Below are positions 1 through 12,720 of a DNA stretch of 64,000 bases, piece by piece. How positions within the stretch are numbered: position 1 is the stretch's first letter; each line of letters starts with the position of its first letter. The DNA comes from Stichopus chloronotus (lineage: Eukaryota; Echinodermata; Holothuroidea; Aspidochirotida; Stichopodidae), in assembly GCA_021234535.1 (NCBI GenBank), contig CM037845.1, positions 8,858,143-8,922,142 on the forward strand, read 5' to 3'. Made by a program: the position numbers and the translations under genes. The notes below the pieces were generated by a model. That model had not been told where the DNA came from. It made no database searches and saw only the letters and a list, made by a program, of their open reading frames with translations.

Positions 1-1
1 T

Positions 2-1690
2 GAAGGAGGACCTCCTGGTGGGCCACCCATGGGTGGACCTCCAATGAGCAGACCCCCAATGAATGGACCTTTGATGAATGGCCCAATGATGGGACACAGA
101 ATAAGTGGACTGCCAAAACAGGGCCCAGCAATGGGTCTTCCTACAGAGGGAAAGATGATGGGTGGCTTTCCAGCAGCACCAAGAAATTCACCTCCACTGA
201 AAATAGAGTCCCCCAACCAACAGGCTGAGAAGGGTATTGTCGAGCATATGGATGTGGCGCAGCTGTCATCTGGTTCTGACGTAGGAAGAATCAGCCAGCA
301 TTTTGAGTCTTCCTATGGTTCTGTAGGTCGTAACAGTCATAAGTTCGCCCAGAAGATTCCGATCCCGGAGCCCGCTATGGTGGAAAGGGTGATGAACAAG
401 GATCTGGCTGAGGCACTCAAGAATATCCACTTTGAGGACAGCATCGAAAACATTTCAGGTTCTGATTGGTCGAAGGAGTACCAAGAGAAGGTTGGTCTGA
501 CAAATGGGCCTGTCCAAACACAGGGACCGCAATTAACCTTGAAGTATTCACCTGGCAATAGCCCTCAGTGTTCTATGCAACTGAGTCAAAATGGCTGCGA
601 GCAGCTCGACATCCATGCCCCCTTCACGTGCGGGAACAGCAACCAGGTTTCAGGGGTCATGTTGAAGACGGAATCGTCTCCGTTCAGCAGGCACAGCGAC
701 AGCGGCTTGGACAGCGATGAGGCCAAGAGTGACATTCACATTATAGAGGAAGAGCTGGTCCATCTGGAGACCCAGTGGGCATCCAGGAGAGGTCCTTTGG
801 AATCGACAGACAGTGTGGAAAGCGGACTTGACATCCCAGAATTGGATGTGTCAGAATTTGAGGGCACAGAGATCGACCTGGACGAGGTGTTGAATATGAT
901 AGACGGGGTTGATACGTCCACCCAAGATTTGAACATTCCAAAGGGTCAGAGATTGTCAGACAAAAGGAATGGTCACTATCCTAAGAGAGAGGTCATTCAC
1001 ACTTCTTTTTCACCAGGAAAGGATACCCACATTGTCAAAACAGAGACAGATAGGCAGAGTAAAACACTCACTAGTCATCAGAATTGCTTCCCCCAGACAC
1101 AGGTAGTAGGTAGGAACCTTTACAATCCAGAGAGGACAATACTCAATGAGAGACAAGTTTGTAACGGCCACACGGTGGCCTCATACAGGAACGACCCCTC
1201 CCAACAACATCACATCATGTCTTCTGCTCGATCCGACTTCTACAGCACAACGTCCAGCCGTCATGGCAACGAGGTCCCCCTGCGCCATGATGGGGTCATT
1301 CCCACATCCGGCGTGCATGACCCCTATCGAACCCATCAAGCCAGCACAATTCACGACCTACAGGGTTACTCTTCACAGTATTCGCAGCCTGCCCCTCAGC
1401 AGAGGCAGGAGCAGATGTACTTCCAAAGATCTCAGCAGATGGCTGTCAGTATGAACCGGCAGCAGGTGGCACATGTGCAGCAGAACCACATGTTTCCACG
1501 GCAACAGCACCAACACTACATGTGCCCTCCTACTCCTTCGTCTTCATCTCAAGAAGCTGTCATCAGTCCAGTCCAATCCAATTTCTTGCCAAACATTGAG
1601 GATAAGTATGAAGCCAGGGATACTTTCCTGAGAAACGATTATGCCAGCTGTCTCAAAGGTCCTCAGAATGGTCAATTCACAACTTTACAG
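2..1690 (+). CDS. Penultimate long exon of a Met/Pro/Gly- and Gln-rich acidic regulator-like protein (5'-partial)
   Basis: The reading frame is open from base 2, so the exon begins outside the window and the ATG at 29 is probably internal. The exon gives 563 codons and ends on a full CAG codon at 1690, followed by a consensus donor (GTGAGT), so it is phase 0. Residues 1-60 are Met/Pro/Gly repeats (PPMxGP type). Residues 233-238 read DSGLDS, the beta-TrCP phosphodegron form known from IkappaB-alpha. Residues about 267-303 are acidic with spaced hydrophobics, like a transactivation segment. Residues about 450-525 are rich in Gln, His and Met. No DNA-binding or catalytic fold is visible. The composition suggests a disordered nuclear coactivator or the C-terminal half of a transcription factor, but that role is inferred and I cannot name the family. 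Its codons are clearly G+C-richer than the flanks. Confidence 0.88.
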
Positions 1691-3427
1691 GTGAGTGTGA
1701 CTTTCCTTCTTTTTTTCCTCTCATATGTGGAGATATCAAGCACCTAGCAGTTCACAGGGATTGTTGTGAGTTGTGAAATATACAGATACTCGACGGACAA
1801 CATGTGTATAGTCACTAATACATTGTAGGTCATACACGTTACACATTTATTACATGAATGGTTTGAAGATAGTTCAAATATAGTATGAACGTTTCAAAGA
1901 AGTTTGTCAATCCTCCAAACATTTCACCATGACCTCCTTGTAAAATTTTTGAGCATGGCCTCTGGTAGAAGAGTCCATTATACATGGTAGTGACCGTGAG
2001 ACTGCTGTATCATTATTACCACTAAAAATTTGATAAACCTCACCCTTACCTTCCTACAGAATAAAGGGGTAACAAATTATAAACAAATCTGGAATATCTG
2101 ACATCCTTCTCATGTCAATAATTTTTATGCGAGGAACCAATTGACCAGCTCCTCGTTGAAAATTTAATTTACTTTTCCGTAAGGTCAATGTGTTTATACG
2201 TTTATCGAGTAAAGTACACACATTAACGTTAGGAATGATGCCGTTATGTCAGCTTCTCTGTTCTTGGTGGTGGATAACTGCGGCATTCTTTGAATCAAGC
2301 GGTGATGGCGGCCGTGTGCCTGAATGAAACACATCAGTGAGCGTTAACTGCAGACTCTATTCAGGCTCAGCCTCGCCCTTTGATCTATCACAATGCACGG
2401 CAGTTGCATGGTCGTCATGGCATACTTTTGGCGTGTTGTCACTATTTCGAAACTAGTAAAATTGTGCAACCAAGTGACCCTATATTAATTTAAGTCTTAT
2501 TATAGTCCTGAGTGATTGTATTTCATGACAGTGTTTCTGGACTAGTGGTGTTTCCTGTTGTGCCAGCTACGAGACATACGGGAGACGTTGACTTCCACTT
2601 GCAAAGTTTGTTCACTTCCGTTTATTCCCCTTTGAGCTTGGTCTCTTGAAAATGTTTCACGTGAAATGAAAAAGTCAAAAGAGGAAGAAAAATTGAGCAA
2701 TGCAAAAAAAAAAACAACCAAAAAAACCCCCAAATGAAAACAGAACTTGGGATAGAGCATACTCCAGGTGTGTGCACTGTGACAAGTAAAAGTGCAAACA
2801 TATATCATAGTTCATTTTTAATTCAACACCGTCTTGTGGTACGGAACGTACGTTGGTACGACAAAGAGACATCTGGGATGATTCTCTCAGAGTTTACCTC
2901 TTTTGGATAGGAATGGGCTGTCATTTCCTGCTTCCAAAACGCCTATAACAGTTGTCTCGGTAGTGGCGAATACTTTTAAGAATCGGACACCATTGATGTG
3001 TATATTATGAACAATGAAAAAGAGTTGTACTTCTGCAAAACTATTTTGCATATCTTCTGCAAAGGAGCTGGTACTATGAGTTGTTTATGGCTTGCTTGTG
3101 AACCCCGTTCACGTTGATCTTATTGAATATTAGTCTCAAAACAACCCAAGTTAATTTGGCTGATATGGTTGAGAGTGAGAGGTGATGTGGCTGAGCTTTG
3201 TGTAACTGCATTGAGTCCCTCCTTTAACGGAGGTACAGAATCCACTGTTTCACCTTACTCATGGTACTTGGGTTAATCAGACATTTATTAATTTTTTTTT
3301 CATGTGGGGAAGGGGAAATCTCGCCACCCCCGCACCCCTTGCTTCTAGTCGACCCTTCCTCTGCAAAATAATTACATTGCAAGTGTATCCTCACGTTGTT
3401 TATTATCCTTGTTCTATGTCATTGCAG
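1691..3427 (+). other. Intron between the long exon and the candidate terminal exon
   Basis: This 1.74-kb interval starts with GTGAGTGTGA and ends with a pyrimidine-rich stretch plus GCAG at 3424-3427. It has homopolymer A and T runs (2704-2714 and 3291-3300) and no convincing exon. It is bounded by the predicted splice sites only; no transcript evidence is available. Confidence 0.55.
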
Positions 3428-3523
3428 AGTGAATTTCCGTGGGAAGCGAACGACAATCCCCCAAACCTTTCCCTGAGGAGGAACGCAGGGTTCCAAGTGG
3501 CAACTATCGTACCCTCGTTATGA
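3428..3523 (+). CDS. Candidate terminal coding exon of the same gene
   Basis: After a good acceptor (TTCTATGTCATTGCAG) the phase-0 frame carried over from the exon ending at 1690 stays open for 31 codons and stops at TGA (3521-3523). The tail is mixed polar and hydrophobic, starting SEFPWEAND and ending VPSL. Phase match, acceptor quality and the first suitable position downstream support it. It is short, and I know no homologous C-terminus. An alternative downstream exon near 10.71 kb is also phase-compatible but weaker. Confidence 0.55.
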   Translation, partial: SEFPWEANDNPPNLSLRRNAGFQVATIVPSL

Positions 3524-4945
3524 AGTCACGGAACAACAACAAAATGCAGAGACTTAAATACGAATGTCGAGGATGGCACGAGATGGAAGAAAAATGACTT
3601 TGGTTTGTGGTGTGACCTTTGAACTTCAAGCAGGTCTTGTAAAAAAAAGACGGCAGAGGAGAAAACTTCGTCTGAAAATGGATGCATTTCTGAATTTGCA
3701 GATTCAGTTCAAAATCAAGGTTTTGACAAGAATCAGTGCAGATGGAAAAAATCCAAGTTTCCAAGAGAGGTGCAGCAGGGCTAGAAATAAGTTGTGAAAG
3801 TCTCTGTGAGCATCTCTGAAACTGTCATGGAATTTAAAATTAACTTTACTTCTTCTCTTCTTCTCTTACCCTGAATTTTCTTAATCAAGGTAGGCTGCTA
3901 TTGTTAAACCTCTCAGAGAGCTGGTTCCCAATGATAATTACAGTCAGATACACAGACGGATGCACGTACAAAGACAGAGAGAGACAGGCAGACAGACAGG
4001 CAGACCAATGTGCATTTTGAACAATGAGGTACTTTGAAGTTATATTAATTTTTAAGAAAGAGAAAGGTACTGTAGACTTCAACTTTTGAAGTAAAATCTT
4101 GCATCAATTTCCTATGATAGCCAAGTAATATGGTTCCATCAGACATATCCAGAGACGGATGTTGCCTGTGGGAATCGAAAAGCAAAGACTGTCTGGAGAA
4201 GTGTCCTGCTCTACTATGTAAGTTGAAATAAGAGTCTGTGTGGTGAGTGGAACTGTTTCATCTTAGTAGACCAGACCAATTTTTTTCTCATTATTTCAAA
4301 CTTCCATCATTCATACCATTGTTAATGCACTTGCCTCTTGTGTGGCAAGTCCCCAACACAGGAGAGGTTTTCTTCAGATCAAAGTCAGTCGACTGTCTTG
4401 ATATTCCTCTGTTTCTCATACTGGCTTCAAGGCTTGTGAAGAAGAGTAATTAGTTTTTAGGAAGATGCGTGGATACTCTTCTCTTTGGGAAATGCAGTTG
4501 ATCTCCAAATGAGCTCTGAACATTGTACATGGAGTGACGCAACCGATAATCGGAAGGGGGAAAAAAAATTACAAGAAAATTTGTGTGGTCTTGATGTAAA
4601 TAGGCCCAATCCAAATCTCTTGTTTAGAAATAGCCTCAATTTCCAGAGACTGGGACAAGGACATTACTTGTAAGTTTTATGGTCTTCTGAACACTTGAGG
4701 TACCAGAAATTGTGACATCTTCAAAGGTCTTTAAGTTGAAAACTGTGGTGTCGCTCTGACTCCTGTTCAGTCTTCAGTAAATTCTAAAAAGGCTAAGAGA
4801 ACCTTCACAGAGTGCAGCCAACAATAAAAACATCAACAATAAAAACATCAACAATAAAAACATCAACAAGAGAGGCACAAACACTAACAGAAAAGGACAA
4901 GGACTAGAGACTAGGAAACCATGAAATGCAGCAAGTGCAAATAAA
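3524..4945 (+). other. Possible 3' UTR with AATAAA candidates
   Basis: If the terminal exon is right, the 3' UTR begins here. AATAAA hexamers occur within a small tandem repeat at 4823-4858 and again at 4940-4945. The last is followed by a region containing GGGTCTTTGTT, which could serve as a downstream element. Which one is used cannot be told from sequence. AC/AG-rich simple sequence lies near 3970-4005. Confidence 0.3.
4820..4869. repeat. 15-bp tandem repeat, 3.3 copies
   Basis: The unit AACAATAAAAACATC occurs three times without change and is followed by a partial fourth copy. Each unit carries an AATAAA hexamer. Confidence 0.95.
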
Positions 4946-7900
4946 AGCTGATGACGAGGGCCCTAATGAACTGACCAGGTGAGGGCCCCTGGGTCTTTGT
5001 TCAAGCTTAGCGGAAGGACCCAGTTGGGAGGTAGCAGTGTGGTAGAAAGAAATGGTCGATTCGATTTGATTGGGAGCTTTGTTCCAAGAGCTGACACTTC
5101 TAAGTTAGAACTGACATTTGTATGATTCTGCAGTTACTTTTTGTGGGGCTTCTAAGGTTACAAAAAAAGGGAAAAAAAAATTGCAGTGTTGTGATGGAGC
5201 TTCTAGGGCTATCAAGAAGTATGAAAGTGTAGTTACCTGCAATGGTTGTTCCATAAATACAGTCCCTTGTTTGTGATAGTGTGGACACGATAAGTCTGTA
5301 TTTACAGCATGAAGACATCTGCCATTACGTGCAATGTTGCTCCTTAGATAATCTGAAAATTGGGACAGTTTTCCATGTTGATGTAGCCTGTGTGCATCGG
5401 TAGGCCCTCAGAAATTGTGAACAACTCTTCGGTCAGGCTGAGGTTTTGTCCAGCAGAACTCACAGTGGCCTACCTTACTTCTCCAGAAGATTCAAAGCTG
5501 TCTCCCCCCAGATTGTGTTTCCCTGGTCACCATAAAAAGCCGTGTACTTACAATGACAAGTAAAAAGAATCGATCCTTTTTGCAATTGAGCTTGTTGTAA
5601 AGGTGATTAGCAAACGTGCATCTGAAATGGCACTCGAGCTGTCTGGTAAGCGGAAATTGCATCTTTCTCTATTTTATCAAATTTCATGGTGGAGTTTAAG
5701 TTCACTGTTAGAATTATTGCAGTGTTTAAGCTGGCAAAAACTACTGGGAGTGGGGATGGGGGGGCCATCACCCTATTTCAATAAGGTGTTGGAAAGACTT
5801 CCACGGGTGTGTCGTGAAACTATTTGATGTTTCATAGATTTTTTTTTTTGTTTGTTTTCTATTTCTTTGCAATCCCACCTTGGTTAGGAAGGGCCAAACT
5901 AGGAGACATATTTCTTATGGCATTGTCTGTAAAAGTCAGACATTTGTGCCATTAGGCTCGTAGCTTTTCTCCTTTTTTTGCTCATTATCTCAATTCTTTT
6001 AGCATTAATCTTGAAATTATTATACTGTACATAGCCAAGTAAAGAGATGAAAACATTGTTAATGCATATTCAAATTTACTAATGCATATTCAGTGCACCT
6101 TTAGAACACATGCATTTGACTTTTTTTTTCCTTCTTTCTTCCTTCAAATGACATGTCCAAATTTTTTGATCATCTTATATCGTACCTGTATATCTGTATA
6201 AAAAGAAATCTTTTGGCTTGCCACATGTTATTATTATTATTTTTTTTTTTCATAGTAAACTTTACCAGCAGTTTGATAGCTGTTTACAAACATTTCCTAC
6301 CAGACCTGAAGAAAATTGTTGTACCAAGAACAGCAACACAGTTTTGAAAATACTCCTTTGTTATTTTTTGTTTCTATGGATACCATTGAAATTGTAGATA
6401 ATTAATTTGAGGAGATCAGTATTTTGCACATGGACTTTGAGAATTGTTAATGTTGCATTGCACCTCGACTAAATACCACCTTGTTATGATTGTAGGAGTG
6501 CAACGTTGGTTTTTCAATTTCTCCAATTTTGCTCTCGATTATTGTTTTGATTTATTCCCGCTGAAAGTAAAACTTCACGACCAAAGAGGACAGATATCGT
6601 AACCAGCGTGTGGTCGCCGGGGGTTACAGTAAAACAGTCGCATGATTGTCAAAGAGCCCTCGCGGCAAATTTTTGTCGAAAATCGCGGTCGTCGTAGCAT
6701 GTCATACCCGTGACGGTGGGCCTTTCACTTTCGCCTAAATATGGATAGTAGAGAGAAATAAAGTGAGAGAAAGTTGATGCCTAGCTTGTGGGAATTTACC
6801 AGTTTTTTAGAATTGGAGGACTTTGTAAAGAACAATGGGACTGGCTAGAAGACAGGAAAAAGTGAAAATGAAAGAATTGTTGTGTTTGCTTGCTTGCTTG
6901 CTTGTATGTTTGCTTGTTTGTTTGTGTGTCATCGTATGTGTTTACCGTAACGAAACATTTTCAAGAATTTTACGCCAAAGAGAGGCACACTTTTAATTAT
7001 GAAAGACAATTTCTTAATTTTCAAGAAGGCACAAACAATTTGTTACAAAAGAAAAAATTTCAGGCGCTTTGTAGAATTGTGCCAAAAAATTCTCTTCAAG
7101 TTTTAGTTGATTTGCGAGAGAGAAGATATTAGTCTTGCTTTAATATCCAACGTTGCTGCAAAGTGCAGTGAATTGAGAGACTCCAAATTAACAATCATCG
7201 TTTCCATTGATAATAATTACTGCTCAAGAAAAAATTCAGTGATAATATTAAAAATTCTTTTTCATTTTTTTTTTTTTTCCACGTAGAAGGAGTCTGACAT
7301 TTTTTTCTTTTTCCGTTCTTCCTTCTCTTCTTAACCCCTCACTTTTTTGCCTTAAATATTTGTACCTTTTTGTCATTAATTTTTAACTTTATAAACTGGA
7401 CATTATCTTGAGATACTTACCATCTTGGTTGCGGAGGTGACCGAAGCAGGCCACGTGCCAATGTCCACCTCACTTGGCACATGTCAAAACGTCGGTAGGT
7501 CCGGTGTGTTCGGACTCGCAAATTATGGCCCACAGAATCATCTGCGTAGCCTGTCACTGATTTTCCATCCCCATAAGCATCCGTTGACCTCCGTTTTCAG
7601 CTCTGCTCCGCTTTTGTCCCTCTGGGTGAGATACCATTGTTCAGCTCAACACCAAAGAAGAAGGGTTTCAAAACTGCCGTGTAAACTGTTTCGACGCTCG
7701 TGTTTTTTTTTTTCCGCCTGTGTGTGTTCTTATTTTGTCTTCTTTGTTATTCAGAAAAACAAAGAGTGTTGATCTGGCTGCTCACTTTTTCATGTTTTTT
7801 TTTTTTTGTGACGTACAAATCAGTATTATTGAGGGTGCTATTGTGATTGATGATAGATATTGTGATTGATGATAGATATTGTTAATCCACAAGTCCAAGG

Positions 7901-10900
7901 ATCTTGGACATCTCCGCCAGACGACTCGAGCTCTGCGGGAGCGACTACGCAATTTTTTTTTCCGTGGCCTATATTTTCTTTCCGTGAAGGATTTGTTCGA
8001 GAAACGTGCGCTGGTGTACGCTGAGTTTTGTCTTCTTTCAGCCCCTGGTCAATGTTTCGAGGCAGTGTCGTGTTTCCATCAGTATTTCGCGTTGGCTTGA
8101 CCGATTCCCTTCCGTAAGGGTGGAAGGTTCAGTAAAATTGGTTTCAATGATCCTGCTACCATAGTTTCATCATTCGCGTTTGCTATGGTTGAACCAACCT
8201 GGCTAAACAGGGGAATATAAGTTAATAACTTTTTTTCTCCATTTTCTTTGATTTACTCAGTATGGCCAATCTTGTGAGACATTGTACATGGCAAAGGGTA
8301 AAAGTGCTAAACTGTTCCAACCTGGAATCTCCCCCCCTCCTGAGGATACATTCAATCTCACGTGATAAACCTATTAAAGACACAAGGAGGGAAGTTGTGA
8401 ACTGCACTTTTCAATAAATGTTGTGCGATGGAGTATGTAAAAACCAAAAAGGGGGTGGGGAGCAGGGCAAGGATGTAGCTTTTGAGCACAGGTGAATTGT
8501 TATCACTGACAGAATTAATATAACTGCAGAAACAATGATCCCATTTGTAAGTAAAGTAAATTCTCAGAGCCATTAGTTCGGGCATGGTGCAAACCAAGCC
8601 AATTAAGGTGAAGCCACATGGGAATATATTTCCTTAAGTGTTCCACGGATCACATCAAAGGTTCACAACCTCTAATGAGGGTTAGGAAATTGACTAACTT
8701 TTCAGTAGCTTCCGTCATTGCTTCTCTAGAAGGAAGAGTTTGCCAATTTTTTTTTTTTTTTTTTCCATTTCATATCAGAAAGTTGGTAAATATTTTTGTG
8801 GAAGCCAAAAAAATTCATCTTAATGAACAGTACCATAAACATATTTTTCGCTTATTTTCTTGGCGCGGTCATTCATGTTTGGGAAAGTGACCGGGTTTTC
8901 TACGCCCAGTCGGCATGAAAGCAATAACGAGGCTGATAATGAGGTGACTGTGGTGGTTAACATGTTGCAACTGCAGTTACAGATGAAAGGAAAGTATAAA
9001 AATAAAGAAAGGGGAAATATTTGAATAGGTTTTCATCATTGGTGCTACCTGTGGTAAAGGTCTTCTATCATGTCCTGTAATGCTCCATCTGAGTTTCAGT
9101 TTTTTTTTTTATACTCTCTCTCATTTTGTTCACTTACAATTAATTTACCAAGAAGGGGATGCCTTTATGAAAGAATGATGGGGAAATTGAGAGTGGAGGG
9201 ACAGACTAGGGAGGAGGGGCTGGGCAAGCAATCAGTGGTGGTTACTGATGGAGGTGGGGTGAGACAGTCCCTCTGAGAGTGGTGCTAGTTTATAGTTTGT
9301 GTGACGATTTGAAAATTAGATCCGGGGTAATTATCCACAGTGAGGAGAGCAGACGAGAAAATGTGCAGGGAACTGGAGTGGTGCGACAAAGACGTAAAAT
9401 TGCAGCTGCTTGTTGTTCCCTGCCTTTGCTGGTTGAACTCCTGGCAAACAAGCTGGTTTGGTGTACATGCAGGAGGTAGGGATGGAATAATGGGCATACG
9501 TAGTGGTAGAGAAATGAGCAGAGGTAGGGAGATGGGGACCAGAGGAGGGAGGGCGGATTCATACTGGCATACTAACCAAATGCACTGGTCCTGGTTCACT
9601 GTAGGAACTTGAGGGAATTTTACATTTGGGAGTGTTGGTCTTTTTTCAGGTATGTAGATAGAGCCATGTCAAGATATACTCAGTGCTTGATCATTGTCAT
9701 CGGGCACGGGGGGGGGGGGGGGGATGTAGCAAGGATATGAAAATGCCTTTAGAGCACAAATCAGGCTGTTAGCCCAAAAAAGGTTCATCCCATTGCAAGT
9801 GTTGTTTCATTCATAATTTACAGAAATTCTATTAAGATGAAAAAAAAAACAAAATCAAAAGTAATTTGGAAAACATAGAAAAGGTTGGTACTGATTCAAC
9901 GTCAAACATCTGTTGCATGCCAGCTTCGCTTACATTTTTTCAACAAATGGTACAGTTTTTATGATGCAAATCAGTCTCGGAGGATTTTCTTTTCATTAAT
10001 CTTGACTGAACGTTGCAGAAGGTACTGGCAAAAACTCGGTGAAAGAACAGTTACTGTCAGGCCTCAAACCCCTCATTTTACTTTTGGACCTTTTCTTCAA
10101 AACATCGGGGATTGATGGTTGTCTCATCCTTATCACAATGGACTGTAGGACCATTTGCATCAGCCGCTGTTTCTAACACAATGTTGGGTTTGGTCCGGCT
10201 TTTCATCACCTGGTAATGACCCTCAAAGTATGGATAGCATAATTTTATTATTGGTCGGAAAATCAGAGGTTAGCGGCCTGGAAAAAACGTCAGAAGCAGT
10301 TTAAGTTTCTCATGGAATCAATCCCCTTGCCATACTTTTCAGATTCTTTTGTTGTTATTAGCAGTCATCAGTTTGGCATCCTGTGTATGCCAACAGTATA
10401 TAATGCCATATATTTTTCTTTGAAACAGTAAATTATGCATGTCATTTTATACTATTCCTTAACAAGCAGTTGCCGTGTAACCCAAACTCTTGACTTGAAT
10501 GTTGTACTTTGTCTGTTTTTTTTTTTTCTGTTTTCTGTGTTTGTTTTTTCTTTTTTTTTTTTGCTATTCTATATTTTTGTGTACCATTATTAAAATAAAA
10601 AGATTCTTGTACAGATGCTGACAAGTTTATACACTTTAAAAGTAATGGTCTCTCCAGCATATTGTCCAATACAGACTCACTTGTGTCTTCTTTTTGTCTT
10701 GTGTTCAAGGCCAGGTCTCATCACCACAGCAGTCTGGAGATGAAAGCAGGTGGGAGGGGGTTGGGAAGGTGCATTGGACCAGGTCAAACAGTGGTGGGCT
10801 GGTTGGGATCCCTAGGAGGAGAGTGCATAGGAAGATGCCGTGAGAAACTTTGAAAACTTAATATTGGCATGAGCCTATTATCATTACAGACATACTGATA

Positions 10901-11998
10901 GCACCACATTGCTTGTGTGGAGAGCAGAGGGGGGTCTCATCGGGGGAGCAGATACAACTGGTATTCGGGAATTTGACGGAGTACTCTTGTGAAGAGCTGG
11001 GTAATAACATTCTTTTACCTAAATAGTAAAGAAAATACTGCAGTCGCTTTGTGGGATCCGTGTTTCCAAATTGTGTGACACGATCGCCAGACTTGGAATC
11101 TTTAACTGACAGTTTGCATTTTTTGTTGAGAAGGAAAAATGCCATTTATTGTAGGGTGAATCGATGGGTGGGTTGACGGATGGGTAGGTCTTGTATTGTG
11201 AGTCAGTGGATAGAGAAATTGAATCAAATTGTACTTTCAGTCACCTGCATCAGTGCAATCACGTAGTTTGAAGACCACCCTTCATGCTGGATTGAAGTGC
11301 AAAAGCTCTGTTTTCATACCACACTAAGACAAAAAAGATCTGCATCGTGTATGGAAGCTTGTTGCCAACCTCATCGCCTTAGGTCCTCTTTACCGCTTTA
11401 CTGTGAATTTATCACACCCAGGTAGGAAATGACAATACGCTTAAACATTGTAATGTACAGGTTCCCTTGATTTATAATTTTACATAATAGAAGGGGGTCT
11501 TATTTGCTTCGGCCATGGACAAATATTTGTTTAATTTAGGTGGAAGTGTCTCTAATTTCAAGAGGATTTTTGGCGGTTTTGATTTGTAATGCTCCCTTTC
11601 TCCTTAATGGCCTTGAATGGTGCCTTAATGGGTACTAGTGCATGCACGTCTGTATGACAGTCTTGCCAAAAGGCAGATTTTCAAATGGCCTCTTCCCATC
11701 CCTTTATATTGAGCCGTCTCCATGATCTTTCCACCATCATCCAATGTACCATTCCTAACCTCCTTCTGAGTCCCCAGTTCTACTATTCACAGTACCCAGT
11801 CATATATGGCTGTCACATGAAAGGAAGTACACAGTATCCCCAGGGGGCTCGACAACCGGCCTTGCACTCTCTGTAAGCAAAGGAAAATCACAAACAAACA
11901 AAGAAGCTTACAATGTAAAAGAACTGATATGTGATTGAAGGTCATATAGGATTTTTTCCTTTTTGATTCCTTGCCGTAGGCAGGGGAATCTATGCAGT
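4946..11998. other. Non-coding stretch with simple repeats
   Basis: I see no convincing gene in these 7 kb. Contents noted: a CpG-rich island-like patch around 6560-6730, a TTGC/TTTG microsatellite at 6883-6928, a 19-bp direct duplication at 7840-7877, long T runs (8745-8764 and 10517-10562), and a 16-bp G run at 9708-9723. A possible exon at 10715-10749, with a pyrimidine-rich acceptor, is too weak to annotate as coding. Confidence 0.6.
9708..9723. repeat. Poly-G tract (16 bp), first of 23 in the window
   Basis: Sixteen uninterrupted G. The other G/C tracts of 11 bp or more start at 15368, 15584, 15897, 17747(C), 17940(C), 20152, 20959(C), 21580(C), 22679, 22813, 22956, 27543, 27802(C), 28033, 29475, 29590, 37922, 40488, 45228, 48365(C), 54877 and 54941(C). 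Confidence 0.97.
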
Positions 11999-12006
11999 CC
12001 TGATGT

Positions 12007-12054
12007 CGTGTGTGTGTGTGTATGCGTGTGTGTATGTGAGTGCGTGTGTGTGTG
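12007..12054. repeat. GT microsatellite
   Basis: Interrupted (TG)n with TATG and GAGTGCG interruptions. Alternating purine-pyrimidine sequence of this kind can adopt Z-DNA. Confidence 0.95.
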
Positions 12055-12079
12055 ACGGGTAACTCTGAGTAATTTCATT

Positions 12080-12250
12080 TTTGGCATGTAGGTTGCCCAT
12101 ATTGAGTAGATGATCCCTATTGTTTTTGGTGTCCAAATCTTGCATATGAATGAGGTGATGGGGTAAAACATAAAAAATGTTAAAACTGCCATAGTTCCTT
12201 ATCCGTGGGTCAGATTTGTTTTAAACTTGATAAGGTTGTCTGTTATTACC
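12080..12250. repeat. Outlying copy of the 13.3-kb minisatellite unit
   Basis: The segment GATCCCTATTG followed by TTTTTGGTG, preceded by a 'gttgcccatattgag' context, closely matches 13285-13315. The gag fragment at 12721-13235 lies between the two, which suggests the retroelement piece landed inside or beside an older repeat array. Confidence 0.55.
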
Positions 12251-12720
12251 AGGTTCATGACCCTGTGAAATTTAATGCTTATCAATAGAGAGGAAGGGAT
12301 AATTTTTCACTATAAAACAATAATAGCCTAAACACCATTATTGTGGTTATTATAAACTACCGTACAAATGCATATGGGGTAAATTGTGCAAAATTACTAT
12401 TGGCAGTTGTTGATTCTGTCGCACACAATTAACTCAATGGGATTTAAGGCTACAGTACTGCATATGTAACTTAGTGAGTAACTTCTAGTGTGAGGGGCTC
12501 CAATAAGTTGTCCAGAGAGATAGTCTTGGTATGGGAGGTCATGGGGTCAGATAGACAAGCATGCAATGGAATGTTAATGGTTTATGAAAAAAAATGAAGA
12601 AAATAAAAAAACCATCTGTTCTGTCATTTATTTGGATAATATTAATATCCAGAGGAACAGCTGGTAGCAGATCAAGGTTTCTTAACAATCAAATTGGAGT
12701 GCTTTCAATCATGTTTCACA

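Noticed and set aside
1146..1454. 102-codon + strand ORF inside the first exon in another frame
   Set aside because: It overlaps the long in-frame exon, which has a coherent composition and a matching donor; this frame is a by-product of G+C-rich coding DNA.
10715..10843. Phase-compatible exon (starts VSSPQQSGDES) as continuation of the first gene
   Set aside because: The acceptor is good, but 3428-3523 comes first with an equally good acceptor, and the second half of this segment is low-complexity G-rich.
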